Assembly: GCF_000013605.1 (NCBI RefSeq)
Contig: NC_007901.1
Span: forward strand, 186,001 to 250,000
DNA: 64,000 bases
Source of the DNA: Rhodoferax ferrireducens T118
Lineage (GTDB): Bacteria; Pseudomonadota; Gammaproteobacteria; Burkholderiales; Burkholderiaceae_C
Direction of reading: 5' to 3'
Part shown: positions 44,891-54,421 of the stretch, piece by piece
How positions within the stretch are numbered: position 1 is the stretch's first letter
Layout of the letters: each line of letters begins with the position of its first letter
Made by a program: the position numbers and the translations under genes
Notes under the pieces: model-generated
Databases searched by the model: none
Seen by the model: only the letters and a program-made list of their open reading frames with translations
What the model was told of the DNA's origin: nothing

Positions 44891-47800
44891 ATGCCGCATC
44901 AGTTGCGTCGAATCATTACGATAAATATCCGCAACCCCAATGGTGGGCTTCCCTCTGGACGGATCGCGGAACTGGACCCGCGCGGGGGCGTACTCGCCGT
45001 GGGCGTCAACGGGGTCGGGAAGACCACGCTACTGCGTTTGTTGCCCCTCTTTTATGGCGCCACGCCCCAGCAAATCCTGCGTGGCACGGGTCGCGCCTTG
45101 ATGATTAAGTACGCACTACCGGACCCCAGCAGCGCAGTGGCTTACGAGTATGAGCGCGAGTCCGAAACTGACTTGCGCACCGTGGTGATGCACTGCAAGC
45201 CGGGTGATGACGCGCCACAATTTCACATCATCCGGGGCGGCTACCGCGAAGACTTCTTCTACGACGCAAACAACCAGTTTGTGACTCGCGAGGAGTTCAA
45301 GGCCCACGTCGAGGCGATGGACAACAACAAATACCAGGTCAGTCAAAAACTCTACCTGCACCAGTACCGTAGCGTCATCCTGAATGAACGGCTTGCGACA
45401 AAGGAAGGGGTGAAGATGCGCGAGTTGGCCGCCATGCACTCGCTGGGCCCCTCGCCACTGTACAACCTGGATCAGATCGCTGCGGCAATGGCCAACGAGA
45501 AGATCTCGTTTCGTGATCTTGAGAATATTGTCATCGAGCGCGTGACAGACGCCCATTTCGATGGAAATGTGCCCAACAACAGTCGAGAAATCAAGAAAAG
45601 TCGCGGGGATGTCGCCCGATGGCTGGAGGACCGCGATCATCTGGCTCGGATCATGGCCAACCGGCCCGAAGCCCTGAAAATCCAGGCTCGCATTGAAACG
45701 GTCAAGACCCTGCATCTTGAGCTATGCACTTTGCACGTGGCAGTGAAGGAGGCCATCCTGCAGATCGCGCGGGAGCAAGAGGAATTTGACGCTCGCCAAG
45801 CGCGTCTCAAATCTGAATTTGATACGAAAACCGACGACATCAATACCCTGATCGCGGCGGCGACAGGTGATAAGAAAACAGCGGATGCCGCCTGGGCCAA
45901 TAAACGCGAAGAGGTTGAGGCGGCGGAATCAAGATTGCGTCAGTTTGAGAAGATTGGTGTTGAGAAGCTTGCAGCCGAACAGTCGAATGAGGATAGCTTC
46001 AGTTCGCAATGCAGCGCCATGGAGCGCGAGTTGGATGGGCTCACGACGGCTGCAGGTGACGTCACGCGCAAGACACAGACCCGAAAAGCGGCCGTGTCCA
46101 GCGACTGCGCTGACGTAGTGTCTCGTATCAACGAGCGGTTACTGGAAGCTTCACGCGAGGGCAAAGTCAGAGGTGATGAATTGCATGCGGCTGAAGAGAA
46201 TGCGCTTGAAGCCCTTGAGTCACCGCTACGAATCACTGAGATAAATGACGCGAAGCTGTTGTTGATCTCCAGACTTGGGGAACTGAAAGTCCTTCTTGCC
46301 AGCCCCACTGCAACATCTGACACGCTGGAGCAACAGCGTCAGTCAGTCTCGGCGGTTGATCACATGCGCGAGGCTCTTGGCAAGGCCACAGCATCGGTTC
46401 TGGCTGCTCAGGACGAGCTCGCCGTTGCGCGCGGTGCCAGCGATAACGCACTGGTGCGCCTGAATGATTGCGAGCAGGCCGCGCTTCAAGTCGCCCAGCG
46501 CGACGAGCAACTGCAGGAGCAGCTATCCCCTCCTGCCGGTTCTTTGCTTGCGTTTCTGAGATCAACAGACGCCGCCCTGTGGTCTGACAGCGCGAAGGTG
46601 ATCGATACCGCGCTTCTGTGTCGCACCGACCTCGATCCAGTGCTTGTTGATGGCTCCGCACCATCCCCGGGCGAACTCACCCTGGGGTCCGTCACTCTGC
46701 ATGTCGAACGTGTTGACGTTCCATCCTGGGTCGACATGACCGATGTCCGCCAGCAGATTACAGCCCTCAAGCGAGAGGCCGATGTTGTGTCCAAGGCTCT
46801 GCAAGACGCCAGATCCAGCGCTCAGCGCTTGTCCAAGGAGATGAGCCTGGCCAACGTGAAGGTGGGAGAGGCCAAGGCGGGGGAGTCGTTGGCTAAAGCG
46901 GCACTGGAAAATGCCCGCCTCACGCAGATTCGCTGGACCAATGTCATGGAGCAGGAAAAGCTGGCATGCACGCAACAGACCGAGAGCGAACAGCGTAAAA
47001 AAGTGACAAGCGTGCAGAAGCTCGATGCGGAAGCCAATTTGTTGTTGAATGGCTTGAAAGCAGCCAAGCAACACATTCGAGACGATTTTCGGACGCATCG
47101 CCGAGTGGTTGTCGAGGAGACATCGGCCGCTGAGGCCCGCCTGGACCAAGAAAAGGCAGCAGCCTACGTCCAAAGAGATCGCCATCTAAGCCAAATTGAC
47201 GAAGACATGGCCCGCGATCTGGCCGGCTTGGGGGTGGACCCGATTCGGGTAGCTGATTTGGCAAGGGGCATCGAAGACTTCACTCAGCGTCTGGAAAATA
47301 TCGCTCGTAACCGCCACGAGGTCACTGAGTGGCGACGGTTTCAGCGCGAAACCTTCCCGCTCATGGAGTCCACGCGCCTGGAGCGTGACAGGCTCGCAAC
47401 ACGCTGCAGCGAAATCAATTCCAAGTTGCTTGACTTGAGGGGCGATTTGACGCGATTGGAAGAGTCCACGAGGCTTGACTTGGCCAATATTGAACGCAAC
47501 CGTGGCAGCAACCGGAAACAGGCTGACCGTCTCACAGAATTGTTGCGCCTCGGGCTCAAGGATTTCATGAGTTATGTGCCCAACCGCCTTCATGTTGACT
47601 GGAACGTGGAAAGCCTTGAAGCTGCTGTCAGTGATTTTCGGGATAAGCTGGCAGGCGAGTCCGAAGCCATTCAGAAGGAACTGCGCAACCTCAAAAATGT
47701 CATGTTGATGCGTTCGGGTCCAGTCGAACATTGGCTTTCGCTCAAGGAGCGAGAACTTCCTGATAAGCAAACCTTGCTTGACCACGAATGGCAATGCGCG

Positions 47801-48598
47801 TTGGCACAGGTGGTATGTGACTGGTTTGATCCGCGGGAATATGTACCGTATGTCGATCAGGTCCACAAGGAAATGGTCAGTTTTCTGGACTTGGCGGGCG
47901 GCTTTGTGCGCACCCTCGACCTATTTGACCGACGGGTCGATTCATTCAACCGGGAACTTCAAAAAGCACTCTCTGAGACAGCCAAATTTGAACGCTTTCG
48001 GGACTTGTCAGTCACGGTACGCTCGGGCGTTGGGCAGATCAGCAGTCTGAAAACGCTGCGGCAAATGCAGGATGTCGCCAACAGCAAAGGTTCTCTTCAC
48101 CGCTCAGTGGTGGTTCAGGAGCGCGAGGTGCCTTCAGACGAAGAGACCGCCCTGATTCGCGAGTTTCGAAACATCTTGCCAAGCGACGGCGTCTTCATGG
48201 TCAACCTGAATGACCAAGTGCGTTTGGAATGCTCATTGATTGAAAACGGTCAGCGCAAGATCATTACCAATGAGGATGAGTTCCGGGCGGTCTCGTCCAG
48301 TGGCAACACGGCGCTGATAACTGCCATGTACCTCATTGGCTTCGTCCAAATGGTCCGTGGCCCCAATTCCCCGGTGCGCCTGACCTGGGTCGTTGATGAG
48401 CTTGGACGCTTTGATAGCGACAATTTGGCCGCCTTCTTGCACACGCTGGACTGGCACAAGATCGATGTGATCAGCGCCTCACCCAGCGTAGACCCCGCCT
48501 TGGCGCGTTACTTCCCCCGTTTGTGCGTGTTTGAAAACAATGGGTCAATCTGGACTTCCGAAACCCAAGTCGAAGGAGAAGCGTATGTTGATGCATAA
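44891..48598 (+). CDS. jetC: Wadjet-type SMC ATPase (JetC/MukB-like)
   Basis: The 1235-residue protein is an SMC-like ABC ATPase. Walker A VGVNGVGKTT is at residues 37-46. Two long coiled coils run from about 270 to 560 and from 620 to 1010. Near the C-terminus (about 1137) is the signature SSSGNTALI, and about 30 residues later Walker B LTWVVDELGRFD. JetC is the loop-extruding motor of Wadjet, which finds and cuts small circular plasmids. It is the first gene here, with AAGGGAG before ATG 44891. It overlaps the next gene by 14 bases. Confidence 0.82.
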   Translation: MPHQLRRIITINIRNPNGGLPSGRIAELDPRGGVLAVGVNGVGKTTLLRLLPLFYGATPQQILRGTGRALMIKYALPDPSSAVAYEYERESETDLRTVVMHCKPGDDAPQFHIIRGGYREDFFYDANNQFVTREEFKAHVEAMDNNKYQVSQKLYLHQYRSVILNERLATKEGVKMRELAAMHSLGPSPLYNLDQIAAAMANEKISFRDLENIVIERVTDAHFDGNVPNNSREIKKSRGDVARWLEDRDHLARIMANRPEALKIQARIETVKTLHLELCTLHVAVKEAILQIAREQEEFDARQARLKSEFDTKTDDINTLIAAATGDKKTADAAWANKREEVEAAESRLRQFEKIGVEKLAAEQSNEDSFSSQCSAMERELDGLTTAAGDVTRKTQTRKAAVSSDCADVVSRINERLLEASREGKVRGDELHAAEENALEALESPLRITEINDAKLLLISRLGELKVLLASPTATSDTLEQQRQSVSAVDHMREALGKATASVLAAQDELAVARGASDNALVRLNDCEQAALQVAQRDEQLQEQLSPPAGSLLAFLRSTDAALWSDSAKVIDTALLCRTDLDPVLVDGSAPSPGELTLGSVTLHVERVDVPSWVDMTDVRQQITALKREADVVSKALQDARSSAQRLSKEMSLANVKVGEAKAGESLAKAALENARLTQIRWTNVMEQEKLACTQQTESEQRKKVTSVQKLDAEANLLLNGLKAAKQHIRDDFRTHRRVVVEETSAAEARLDQEKAAAYVQRDRHLSQIDEDMARDLAGLGVDPIRVADLARGIEDFTQRLENIARNRHEVTEWRRFQRETFPLMESTRLERDRLATRCSEINSKLLDLRGDLTRLEESTRLDLANIERNRGSNRKQADRLTELLRLGLKDFMSYVPNRLHVDWNVESLEAAVSDFRDKLAGESEAIQKELRNLKNVMLMRSGPVEHWLSLKERELPDKQTLLDHEWQCALAQVVCDWFDPREYVPYVDQVHKEMVSFLDLAGGFVRTLDLFDRRVDSFNRELQKALSETAKFERFRDLSVTVRSGVGQISSLKTLRQMQDVANSKGSLHRSVVVQEREVPSDEETALIREFRNILPSDGVFMVNLNDQVRLECSLIENGQRKIITNEDEFRAVSSSGNTALITAMYLIGFVQMVRGPNSPVRLTWVVDELGRFDSDNLAAFLHTLDWHKIDVISASPSVDPALARYFPRLCVFENNGSIWTSETQVEGEAYVDA

Positions 48599-49250
48599 GT
48601 CAGCGCTCAAGCGATTGGCCGAAGGGTGTTTCATTTGCCAATTCAACTATCCGGATGAATTCGCTGCTTTGCTGGATCCGGACGGTCGAAGTCGTGCTGA
48701 GGCCTGGCTCAGTGAGATCGGCTATCGGCTGGCCCGATTGAATGACGATGGCGCCTTTTTCATGGCCCATGCCATCGTCACGGGCGAAATGCGGGCGCGA
48801 CTGCGCGAGGAACTGAAATCGGTTCGTGGCCGCTTGGAGCCGATGGTTGGGTTCATGGAGACGGTACGCCAGGCGCAAGGCCGTGATCCACAGATTCATG
48901 CCGGTGACATGATCTGGGAGTCGGAGATCAGCGAGGCGGTACGCGCCTCTGCGACTCTGGAGCGCCGACTCTCGGAGATGCGCGACATCAGCGGCGCGCG
49001 GGTAACGGATTCGGCCATCGACCGCGTGCGGCGCATGCTGGCCCAGTTGCAGGCAGAAGGCTACGTCGTTGAAACCAATCCGGCCGTCAAAGGCTATCAA
49101 GTCACGGGCAAGATCGATTACCTGTACCAGCTCATTGGTTTTATCGCCGCCAATTCAACACAACTCTCAGATGATGAAGTCGTTGACCAGATAGATCCCC
49201 AAATTCGTCTGGACGGCGCGGATACGCAGCCAGGGATCAGCCCCGTATGA
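48585..49250 (+). CDS. jetB: Wadjet KITE subunit (JetB/MukE-like)
   Basis: The 221-residue protein starts MLMHKSALKRLAEGCF at 48585 behind GAAGGAGAAGCGT. It has the layout of MukE/JetB: an N-terminal winged helix (HKSALKRLAEGCFICQFNYPDE), a helical middle (ARLREELKSVRGRLEPM, ASATLERRLSEMRD) and a second winged helix (SAIDRVRRMLAQLQAEGYVVETNPAVKGYQV). KITE proteins bind kleisin and DNA. Position between the motor and kleisin genes supports this call; sequence identity alone is weak. Confidence 0.7.
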   Translation: MLMHKSALKRLAEGCFICQFNYPDEFAALLDPDGRSRAEAWLSEIGYRLARLNDDGAFFMAHAIVTGEMRARLREELKSVRGRLEPMVGFMETVRQAQGRDPQIHAGDMIWESEISEAVRASATLERRLSEMRDISGARVTDSAIDRVRRMLAQLQAEGYVVETNPAVKGYQVTGKIDYLYQLIGFIAANSTQLSDDEVVDQIDPQIRLDGADTQPGISPV

Positions 49251-50488
49251 GTTCGCCCATCAAGGACGTCTTGCTGTCGCTTAGCCGGCATGCCGAGGTC
49301 ATTGAACACGCCCTGTCGGGCGTGATATCGGCAGAGACTGGCACACCTCGCCTTGCCATTTCGGCGCTACGCCAGGCCAGCGCCTTGCTCCCGGCGGGTG
49401 AGGATGGCTACCGGTTGCACACTAAACTGCGCGAGTATTTGCATTCGCACTTGCAGCTGTATCCGGCCTTCCAAAGTCTGGCTGAGATCGGTTCGCGCAT
49501 CAGTCAGGTCAACTCACTGTGGACCGAGCTTGAACTGGTTCACAACACGGTTGACAAGGCAACCGCCAACGATTTGCTGGAATCGCTGCAAACCACCGTT
49601 TTTGACATCGGGGACAGCATGGACAGCAACATGCTGCTGTTGCAGACCCTGCTCAGTACGCGGTATGGCAACGTGAAGTCGCTGGAGTTCAAGAAAAGAC
49701 AGAATCGCTATTACCAGCAACAAACTGCGGCGCTGGCGGCGGACCTGGCGCGCCTCTCCAAGGTATGCGACATCGTCGAAAGGGAAGCGAGCTCGCGGGC
49801 AATGGAGGGCCTGGCCCGCTTCATCAGGCGCAATATCTTGCCGCGCATCATGCCGTGGCAGCATGGTTTGTCGGAAATGCAGACCCATTTGAGCAAAGAG
49901 ATCTTCCGCATCCGAGAGGTTGAGCGCAATCACATGCTGTTGGCCCGGCTGGACATGATGCTGCGCCAGCAACCCGCGTGGCGGGGGATCGATGCAGACC
50001 TGAGCCAAGACATTCCGGACTTCCTGTTGGCAGCGTCCTTGCCCGCGATGGTGGCCCACGTCGAGCCCATGGAGGCCGATCGATCCATGCTTGAGGAGAT
50101 GGAGTCGCTTGCCCGTGACTTGCCGCCTAAACGCCCGTTCACAATGGACGCTGAGGCGCCCAAGCGCTACATCCGCATCGTCGATCCACCGAACGCACCG
50201 CAGCCCTCTGCCGCCGCACTGGCACTGAAACGCCTGACACGCGACGTGAATGCAGCCGAGGCCGGTGTGTCACTGATCACATGGCGTGACAGCGATACCG
50301 ATGCTCTGTCGCTGGCCCCCAATGTGTGGCTCGTGTTTGCGATCATGGCCTTGCGCAGCCTCAAGATGAATGTGCAGCTGGTTGCGAACGCACCGCGCGA
50401 CGGCGAACGCTTTGCGCACACGTTCCGCGATGCCGTGGCCACGTCCAAGGCCGCGATGGCGACCCAACACAGGCTGGCCGCCAGATGA
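49247..50488 (+). CDS. jetA: Wadjet kleisin subunit (JetA/MukF-like)
   Basis: The 413-residue protein is helical. Its first 110 residues form a winged-helix-like N-domain (KDVLLSLSRHAEVIEHALSGVIS, then AISALRQASALLPAGEDGYRLHTKLREYLHSH), followed by long helices typical of MukF-type kleisins (EFKKRQNRYYQQQTAALAADLARLSKVCDIVE). The C-terminal part carries the predicted wing that binds the ATPase head. ATG 49247 overlaps the jetB stop. Confidence 0.7.
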   Translation: MSSPIKDVLLSLSRHAEVIEHALSGVISAETGTPRLAISALRQASALLPAGEDGYRLHTKLREYLHSHLQLYPAFQSLAEIGSRISQVNSLWTELELVHNTVDKATANDLLESLQTTVFDIGDSMDSNMLLLQTLLSTRYGNVKSLEFKKRQNRYYQQQTAALAADLARLSKVCDIVEREASSRAMEGLARFIRRNILPRIMPWQHGLSEMQTHLSKEIFRIREVERNHMLLARLDMMLRQQPAWRGIDADLSQDIPDFLLAASLPAMVAHVEPMEADRSMLEEMESLARDLPPKRPFTMDAEAPKRYIRIVDPPNAPQPSAAALALKRLTRDVNAAEAGVSLITWRDSDTDALSLAPNVWLVFAIMALRSLKMNVQLVANAPRDGERFAHTFRDAVATSKAAMATQHRLAAR

Positions 50489-51285
50489 ATGCCGCCGAGG
50501 TGGCATTTTTGCGTCAGTTTGTGGCGAACCGGCCTACTCACAGGCCCCATGTCGGGGTGGCTGCGCGGATGGCTGATTGCGAAGGTCTTGGCTTGGTGCG
50601 CGGTGCCCGCGTCGTCTACCAGGACCGGGACTACACCAGCGCGGCCAATATCTTGCTCACCCGTGGGTTTGACCTCAAAGCCCCTGACGAGGCCTTTTCC
50701 CGCAGCCAGTCGCCCCGTGGCGGCTCGGAGAAGACCGGAGCGCTGCCGGTCACGCACGGACTGGTTGCCGTGGTCGCCATCGGCATGGTGCATGCACTTG
50801 CCACACCGCCCGGCAGTTTTGTGGCCATGAAATGGACTGAGGCGCTGGCGCTGCCCTACCAGGCCCTGCTGGTATGCGAAAACCTTGAACCGCTCATGCT
50901 GCTGGCCAAGTACCGATGGCTCACCAGCTTTTTCAAGCAGCGCCCTGTTCTGGCAGTCTTTCGCGGAGCCCCGGGCATGTTTGGAAACGAAGCTGCAGCG
51001 AATCTCATCGCCGCAGATGACCGACCGACTCTCGCCTATTTTGACTTTGACCCCAAGGGCCTTTCCATGGCGGCTTCTTTGCCGCGACGGGAGTCGCTGT
51101 GTCTGCCGGCATGGCCTGACCTGCAGGCGGCAGCGCAGCTGGCCCGAAGGGACCATCTGTTTTCCAATTCGGTGTTTCAGTGTCGCCCTCATCTGGATCG
51201 CATCGATGACCCGGATATCGCCCTGGCGTGGAGTCGGCTCAAGGTTCTTGCCATGGGCCTGGATCAAGAACATTTCCCGCACTAG
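50485..51285 (+). CDS. jetD: Wadjet Toprim nuclease (JetD-like)
   Basis: The 266-residue protein has the Toprim acids: Glu132 in LLVCENLEPL and the DxD Asp187/Asp189 in YFDFDPKG. A GAPGMFGNEA strand precedes the DxD pair. JetD cuts DNA in the Wadjet complex. It is shorter than the usual JetD of about 400 residues and seems to lack the full N-terminal arm. ATG 50485 overlaps the jetA stop. In known type I systems the order is A-B-C-D; here D follows A at the end. Confidence 0.75.
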   Translation: MNAAEVAFLRQFVANRPTHRPHVGVAARMADCEGLGLVRGARVVYQDRDYTSAANILLTRGFDLKAPDEAFSRSQSPRGGSEKTGALPVTHGLVAVVAIGMVHALATPPGSFVAMKWTEALALPYQALLVCENLEPLMLLAKYRWLTSFFKQRPVLAVFRGAPGMFGNEAAANLIAADDRPTLAYFDFDPKGLSMAASLPRRESLCLPAWPDLQAAAQLARRDHLFSNSVFQCRPHLDRIDDPDIALAWSRLKVLAMGLDQEHFPH

Positions 51286-51575
51286 AGCAGTTGGTACTTT
51301 TTTGCCAGCGTGTTCACGTTCGGCGTCTACCTTCGGGACAAATGGGCGGCGAAGTCCGAGCGATGGCGCACCCGCGAATCCACCCGGCACTTGCTGGCCC
51401 TTGTTGGAGGCCCGGTGCCTGGATGGCCCATCGGTTGATCTATCACAAGTCGCGCAATCCCTCCTTCAGGATGGCATTCTGGTTCGCCGTGGCGATCAAC
51501 TGCGCGGTCCTGGTTGGGGTGTTTTCCCTGAATCACCGCGCCAGAATTTCGCTTTTGCGATACGTGGGGTCTTGA
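51286..51575 (+). pseudogene. DUF1294 membrane protein remnant, frameshifted
   Basis: Directly after jetD the same frame reads on through SSWYFFASVFTFGVYLRDKW and RTRESTRHLLALVGG, then stops at 51438-51440. The next frame continues PGAWMAHRLIYHKSRNPSFR and MAFWFAVAINCAVLVG. Together they give the DUF1294 protein pattern (TM helix, GW-PGA, HKSRKPSFR, FW..N). There is no start codon and a frameshift at about 51415, so this is a truncated, decayed gene or a sequencing error. Confidence 0.65.
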
Positions 51576-51605
51576 CGCCGACCTGTTTCGTGAGATGCTG
51601 GGTTC

Positions 51606-52856
51606 ATGTTCGGACAACAACTCCCTCTCCTTTTCGATCCAGACGCCCTACCCGCTGGTCACCGTGAATTTTTGGCTCACTACGCTGGCGCCACATCCGT
51701 TGATAACCAGGCCCTGTACCGCAAGGAAGCCAGCCGCACCGGGGCTGACACGGCTGATTTCCTGCAACGCTCACCGGTGGGCACATCCGGCGACCTTCAT
51801 TCGATTTCCGCGCGCCGGCTGCGCTGGTGGCAACAGAGTCTCAAAGCGAAAGGCTGGCTCGAACCCGTGTCCGGTAAGCGCGGTCATTGGCGACTGACCG
51901 ATCCAGCACGCAAAGCACTTACACCGCAAGGCCGTGGGCGCGTTTTGCTCGGCTACTCTACGGACCTTGGCCTGGCGCTCTGGTCGAACAGTGAAGATGT
52001 GTTTGGACACCTTGGTGAGCCCATATCACTGGTACTCACTTCACCGCCCTATCCTCTGGCCAACCCGCGGGCCTATGGCAACGTTCCGATTGCTCAGTAT
52101 GTTGATTGGCTGTGTTCCATGCTGGAGCCACTCGTTCGCAACCTGGACGATGGAGCGGTAATCGCCTTGAATGTCTCAAACGACGTTTTTGAGACCAAAA
52201 GCCCCGCACGCTCAACCTACAGAGAGCGCCTTGTGATCGCCTTGTGTGATCGATTCGCCCTATTCAAGATGGATGAAATTATCTGGAATTGTCCGAACAA
52301 ACCTCCAGGCCCCATCCAGTGGGCAAGTCTGGAGCGTTTTCAGCTGAACACCGCGTGGGAACCCGTTTACGTTTTCACCAATAATCCGCACCGGTGTCTG
52401 GCCAACAACCGGCGAGTTCTGCAAGCGCATACCGACAGGCACATGGCGCTGATGAAGAAAGGCGGCGAGACCCGAACGCGCACCAACAGCGATGGCGCCT
52501 ACCGCATCTATCCCGGCAGCTACGGGACGCTGACAGCGGGTCGAATCCCCAAGAACGTCATTACCTGCAGCAATTCAAAATCAGATCCTGATCTGAAGCG
52601 TGCCAAAGCCATGGCGAGGCAGGATGGACTGCCCCTGCATGGCGCGCCCATGCCGCTGGAATTGGCCAACTTCCTGGTGCAGTACCTCAGTGAGGAAGGC
52701 AGCTTGGTGGCTGATCTATTTGCCGGTTGGAATACAACCGGGTATGCGGCGCAAATCAACGGGCGGCGCTGGATTTCAGCCGAGAAACATGGCGAATACG
52801 TTGCCGGCAGCGCCGAGCGTTTCTCCCGATTCAATGGATTTGAGCGCGCGTGCTGA
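51606..52856 (+). CDS. DNA (N4-cytosine or N6-adenine) methyltransferase
   Basis: The 416-residue protein carries the catalytic LTSPPYPL motif (about residue 145), NKPPGPI and KNVITCSNSKSDPD blocks, and after them the SAM-binding VADLFAGWNTTG motif (about 375). The order catalytic-then-SAM places it in the beta group; TSPPY is usual for N4-cytosine enzymes, but N6-adenine is possible. The first 110 residues are a winged-helix domain (ISARRLRWWQQSLKAKGWLEPV). No restriction gene lies beside it, so it is probably solitary or protective. Confidence 0.8.
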   Translation: MFGQQLPLLFDPDALPAGHREFLAHYAGATSVDNQALYRKEASRTGADTADFLQRSPVGTSGDLHSISARRLRWWQQSLKAKGWLEPVSGKRGHWRLTDPARKALTPQGRGRVLLGYSTDLGLALWSNSEDVFGHLGEPISLVLTSPPYPLANPRAYGNVPIAQYVDWLCSMLEPLVRNLDDGAVIALNVSNDVFETKSPARSTYRERLVIALCDRFALFKMDEIIWNCPNKPPGPIQWASLERFQLNTAWEPVYVFTNNPHRCLANNRRVLQAHTDRHMALMKKGGETRTRTNSDGAYRIYPGSYGTLTAGRIPKNVITCSNSKSDPDLKRAKAMARQDGLPLHGAPMPLELANFLVQYLSEEGSLVADLFAGWNTTGYAAQINGRRWISAEKHGEYVAGSAERFSRFNGFERAC

Positions 52857-52944
52857 CGATCTTGCGCTGCGCGTGATTGTCTGGACGGAGTCAATGCCAA
52901 TACCTTTGGCGATGACGCCGACGACGCGCGAGGCTTGCGAAGAC

Positions 52945-52975
52945 GGATAATCCATTAATGGAGTAAAATTACAGC
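52945..52975. promoter_or_regulatory. Operator-like palindrome of the toxin-antitoxin pair
   Basis: CCATTAATGG (52952-52961) is a perfect palindrome in an AT-rich patch, with TAATCC and GTAAAATTA flanks, 28 bases before the start of the antitoxin gene. Xre/MbcA-type antitoxins repress their own promoters at such sites. The AAAGGAG ribosome site follows at 52978. Confidence 0.5.
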
Positions 52976-52989
52976 GTTAAAGGAGTTCA

Positions 52990-53436
52990 ATGATGGCTTT
53001 AGCCTATGCACTCGCCTATCCAGCAACGAAGTTTGAGCCGGCTGGCTTGGTGGATTTGAGTTCAAAGACAGAACGTGAACGGCTTTCAAGCTCGGCTCTC
53101 AAGGGCTTTTTCAATCTGGTCACCAAGTGGCACGTTCGGGATGAAGATGCCAGGGAGTTGCTTGGCGGCATATCCAGCAGCGCCTTCTATGAGTGGAAAA
53201 AGACCCCCAATCGCTTGCTCGATGTGGACCGGATCACGCGCATCTCTTTCCTGGTGGGCATCTATAAAGCCCTGCACATCATCTATGGCGACAAGCTCGC
53301 CGATGAATGGGTTTCGCTGCCCAACAAGAATGCTATTTTTGCGGGCCGCACACCCTTGCAGTACATGCTGTCCGGCGGGCTGATTGGCATGCAGACCGTT
53401 CGCAAGCTGCTCGATGCCCGACGAGGCGGACGTTAA
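52990..53436 (+). CDS. Xre/MbcA/ParS-type antitoxin
   Basis: The 148-residue protein has an N-terminal Xre-like helix-turn-helix (SSALKGFFNLVTKWHVRDEDARELLGGISSSAFYEWKK). It is followed by the toxin-binding C-domain (DVDRITRISFLVGIYKALHIIYG, then WVSLPNKNAIFAGRTPLQYML) that marks antitoxins of RES toxins. AAAGGAG lies ahead of ATG 52990. The toxin gene overlaps its end by 23 bases. Confidence 0.85.
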   Translation: MMALAYALAYPATKFEPAGLVDLSSKTERERLSSSALKGFFNLVTKWHVRDEDARELLGGISSSAFYEWKKTPNRLLDVDRITRISFLVGIYKALHIIYGDKLADEWVSLPNKNAIFAGRTPLQYMLSGGLIGMQTVRKLLDARRGGR

Positions 53437-54118
53437 CGTGGTGGCCCCTTCAGTGGTTGCCATTCGCCAGTTTGACACGGTGCGCCTGATTCCAAGCCGT
53501 TTTGCCGACACTTCTGATTCAGTGCTGGAGGCCATCGCGGACGACCGTCAGCACCTGACAGATTTGTTTGACCTCGACAACGCCACCAATCAACGCCTGG
53601 TTGGCGAGTCTGGGGGGCTGCCCGGAATCGGGGTCGATGAACTGGTGTTTGGGATACCAAATTTCAGAATCATCAATGCGTCATTCACCTACCCGCGCCC
53701 GGAGGGAAGCCGGTTCAATAGTGGCGAACGTGGTGCCTGGTACTGCTCGTTTGACGCTCAGACGGCGCTGGCCGAGGTGATCTTTCACAAGACGATCGAG
53801 TATGCAGAGATTGACTGGTTTGAGGACAGCGTTTCGTACCAAGGTTATTTTGCTGACTTCAACGCATCGTTTCATGACTTGCGAGGAACAGCCGATTTCC
53901 ACGGTTGTCTCGATCCCCTCAGTTACATCGAGTCCCAGGCGATGGCGGCGCAACTGCTGTCAAGCGGATCGCTTGGACTGGTGTTCCCCAGTGTCCGTTA
54001 TCCAGCCGGAACGAATCTGGTCTGTTTTCGCCCTGCCTTGGTTGGTAACGTCCATAAGGCTGATTCCTACCAGGTCACATGGTCGGGGAAATCCCCTCCC
54101 GTAGTGCAGAAGCTATAG
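53414..54118 (+). CDS. RES-domain toxin (NAD-degrading)
   Basis: The 234-residue protein carries the RES signature: Arg100 in GSRFNSGERGAWYCS, Glu121 in ALAEVIFH, and the Ser of VFPSVRYPAGTNLV. RES toxins deplete cellular NAD+ until bound by the Xre antitoxin. ATG 53414 lies inside the antitoxin gene end (overlap 23 bases), coupling the two. An addiction module of this kind fits a plasmid. The RES core is complete, so the toxin is probably active; the N-terminal 70 residues are longer than in minimal members. Confidence 0.88.
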   Translation: MPDEADVNVVAPSVVAIRQFDTVRLIPSRFADTSDSVLEAIADDRQHLTDLFDLDNATNQRLVGESGGLPGIGVDELVFGIPNFRIINASFTYPRPEGSRFNSGERGAWYCSFDAQTALAEVIFHKTIEYAEIDWFEDSVSYQGYFADFNASFHDLRGTADFHGCLDPLSYIESQAMAAQLLSSGSLGLVFPSVRYPAGTNLVCFRPALVGNVHKADSYQVTWSGKSPPVVQKL

Positions 54119-54421
54119 CGCCATCACGGACGGATGGAAGTGATGGATGGAGAGTTCATCGCACTGCCCCTCATGGCGCCGGCAACATGGCTGCGTCATT
54201 AAATCGCACTCTCACCAATGCAGCGCAGTACCGCAGGTACCACGTATCCAGATGGAACAAGACTGGACTGGGATCCGTCTTGGAATGTTGACTCGTGGCG
54301 ATGATTTGACTTGACTGGTCATTAATTGACATTTTCTGACAGCTTTTTGTCAAATCACCGATCCGACTGCCGATCTTGCGCGGATTGACCCGCGTGCTAT
54401 CTTGAATCATTCAAATCCCCC

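Noticed and set aside
50167..51390. 407-codon frame on the minus strand
   Set aside because: It is antisense to jetA and jetD, whose motifs and overlaps are clear; the composition is unlike a protein.
51606..52856. Full restriction-modification system
   Set aside because: No nuclease gene adjoins the methyltransferase; the nearest nucleases are 18 kb away in another operon.
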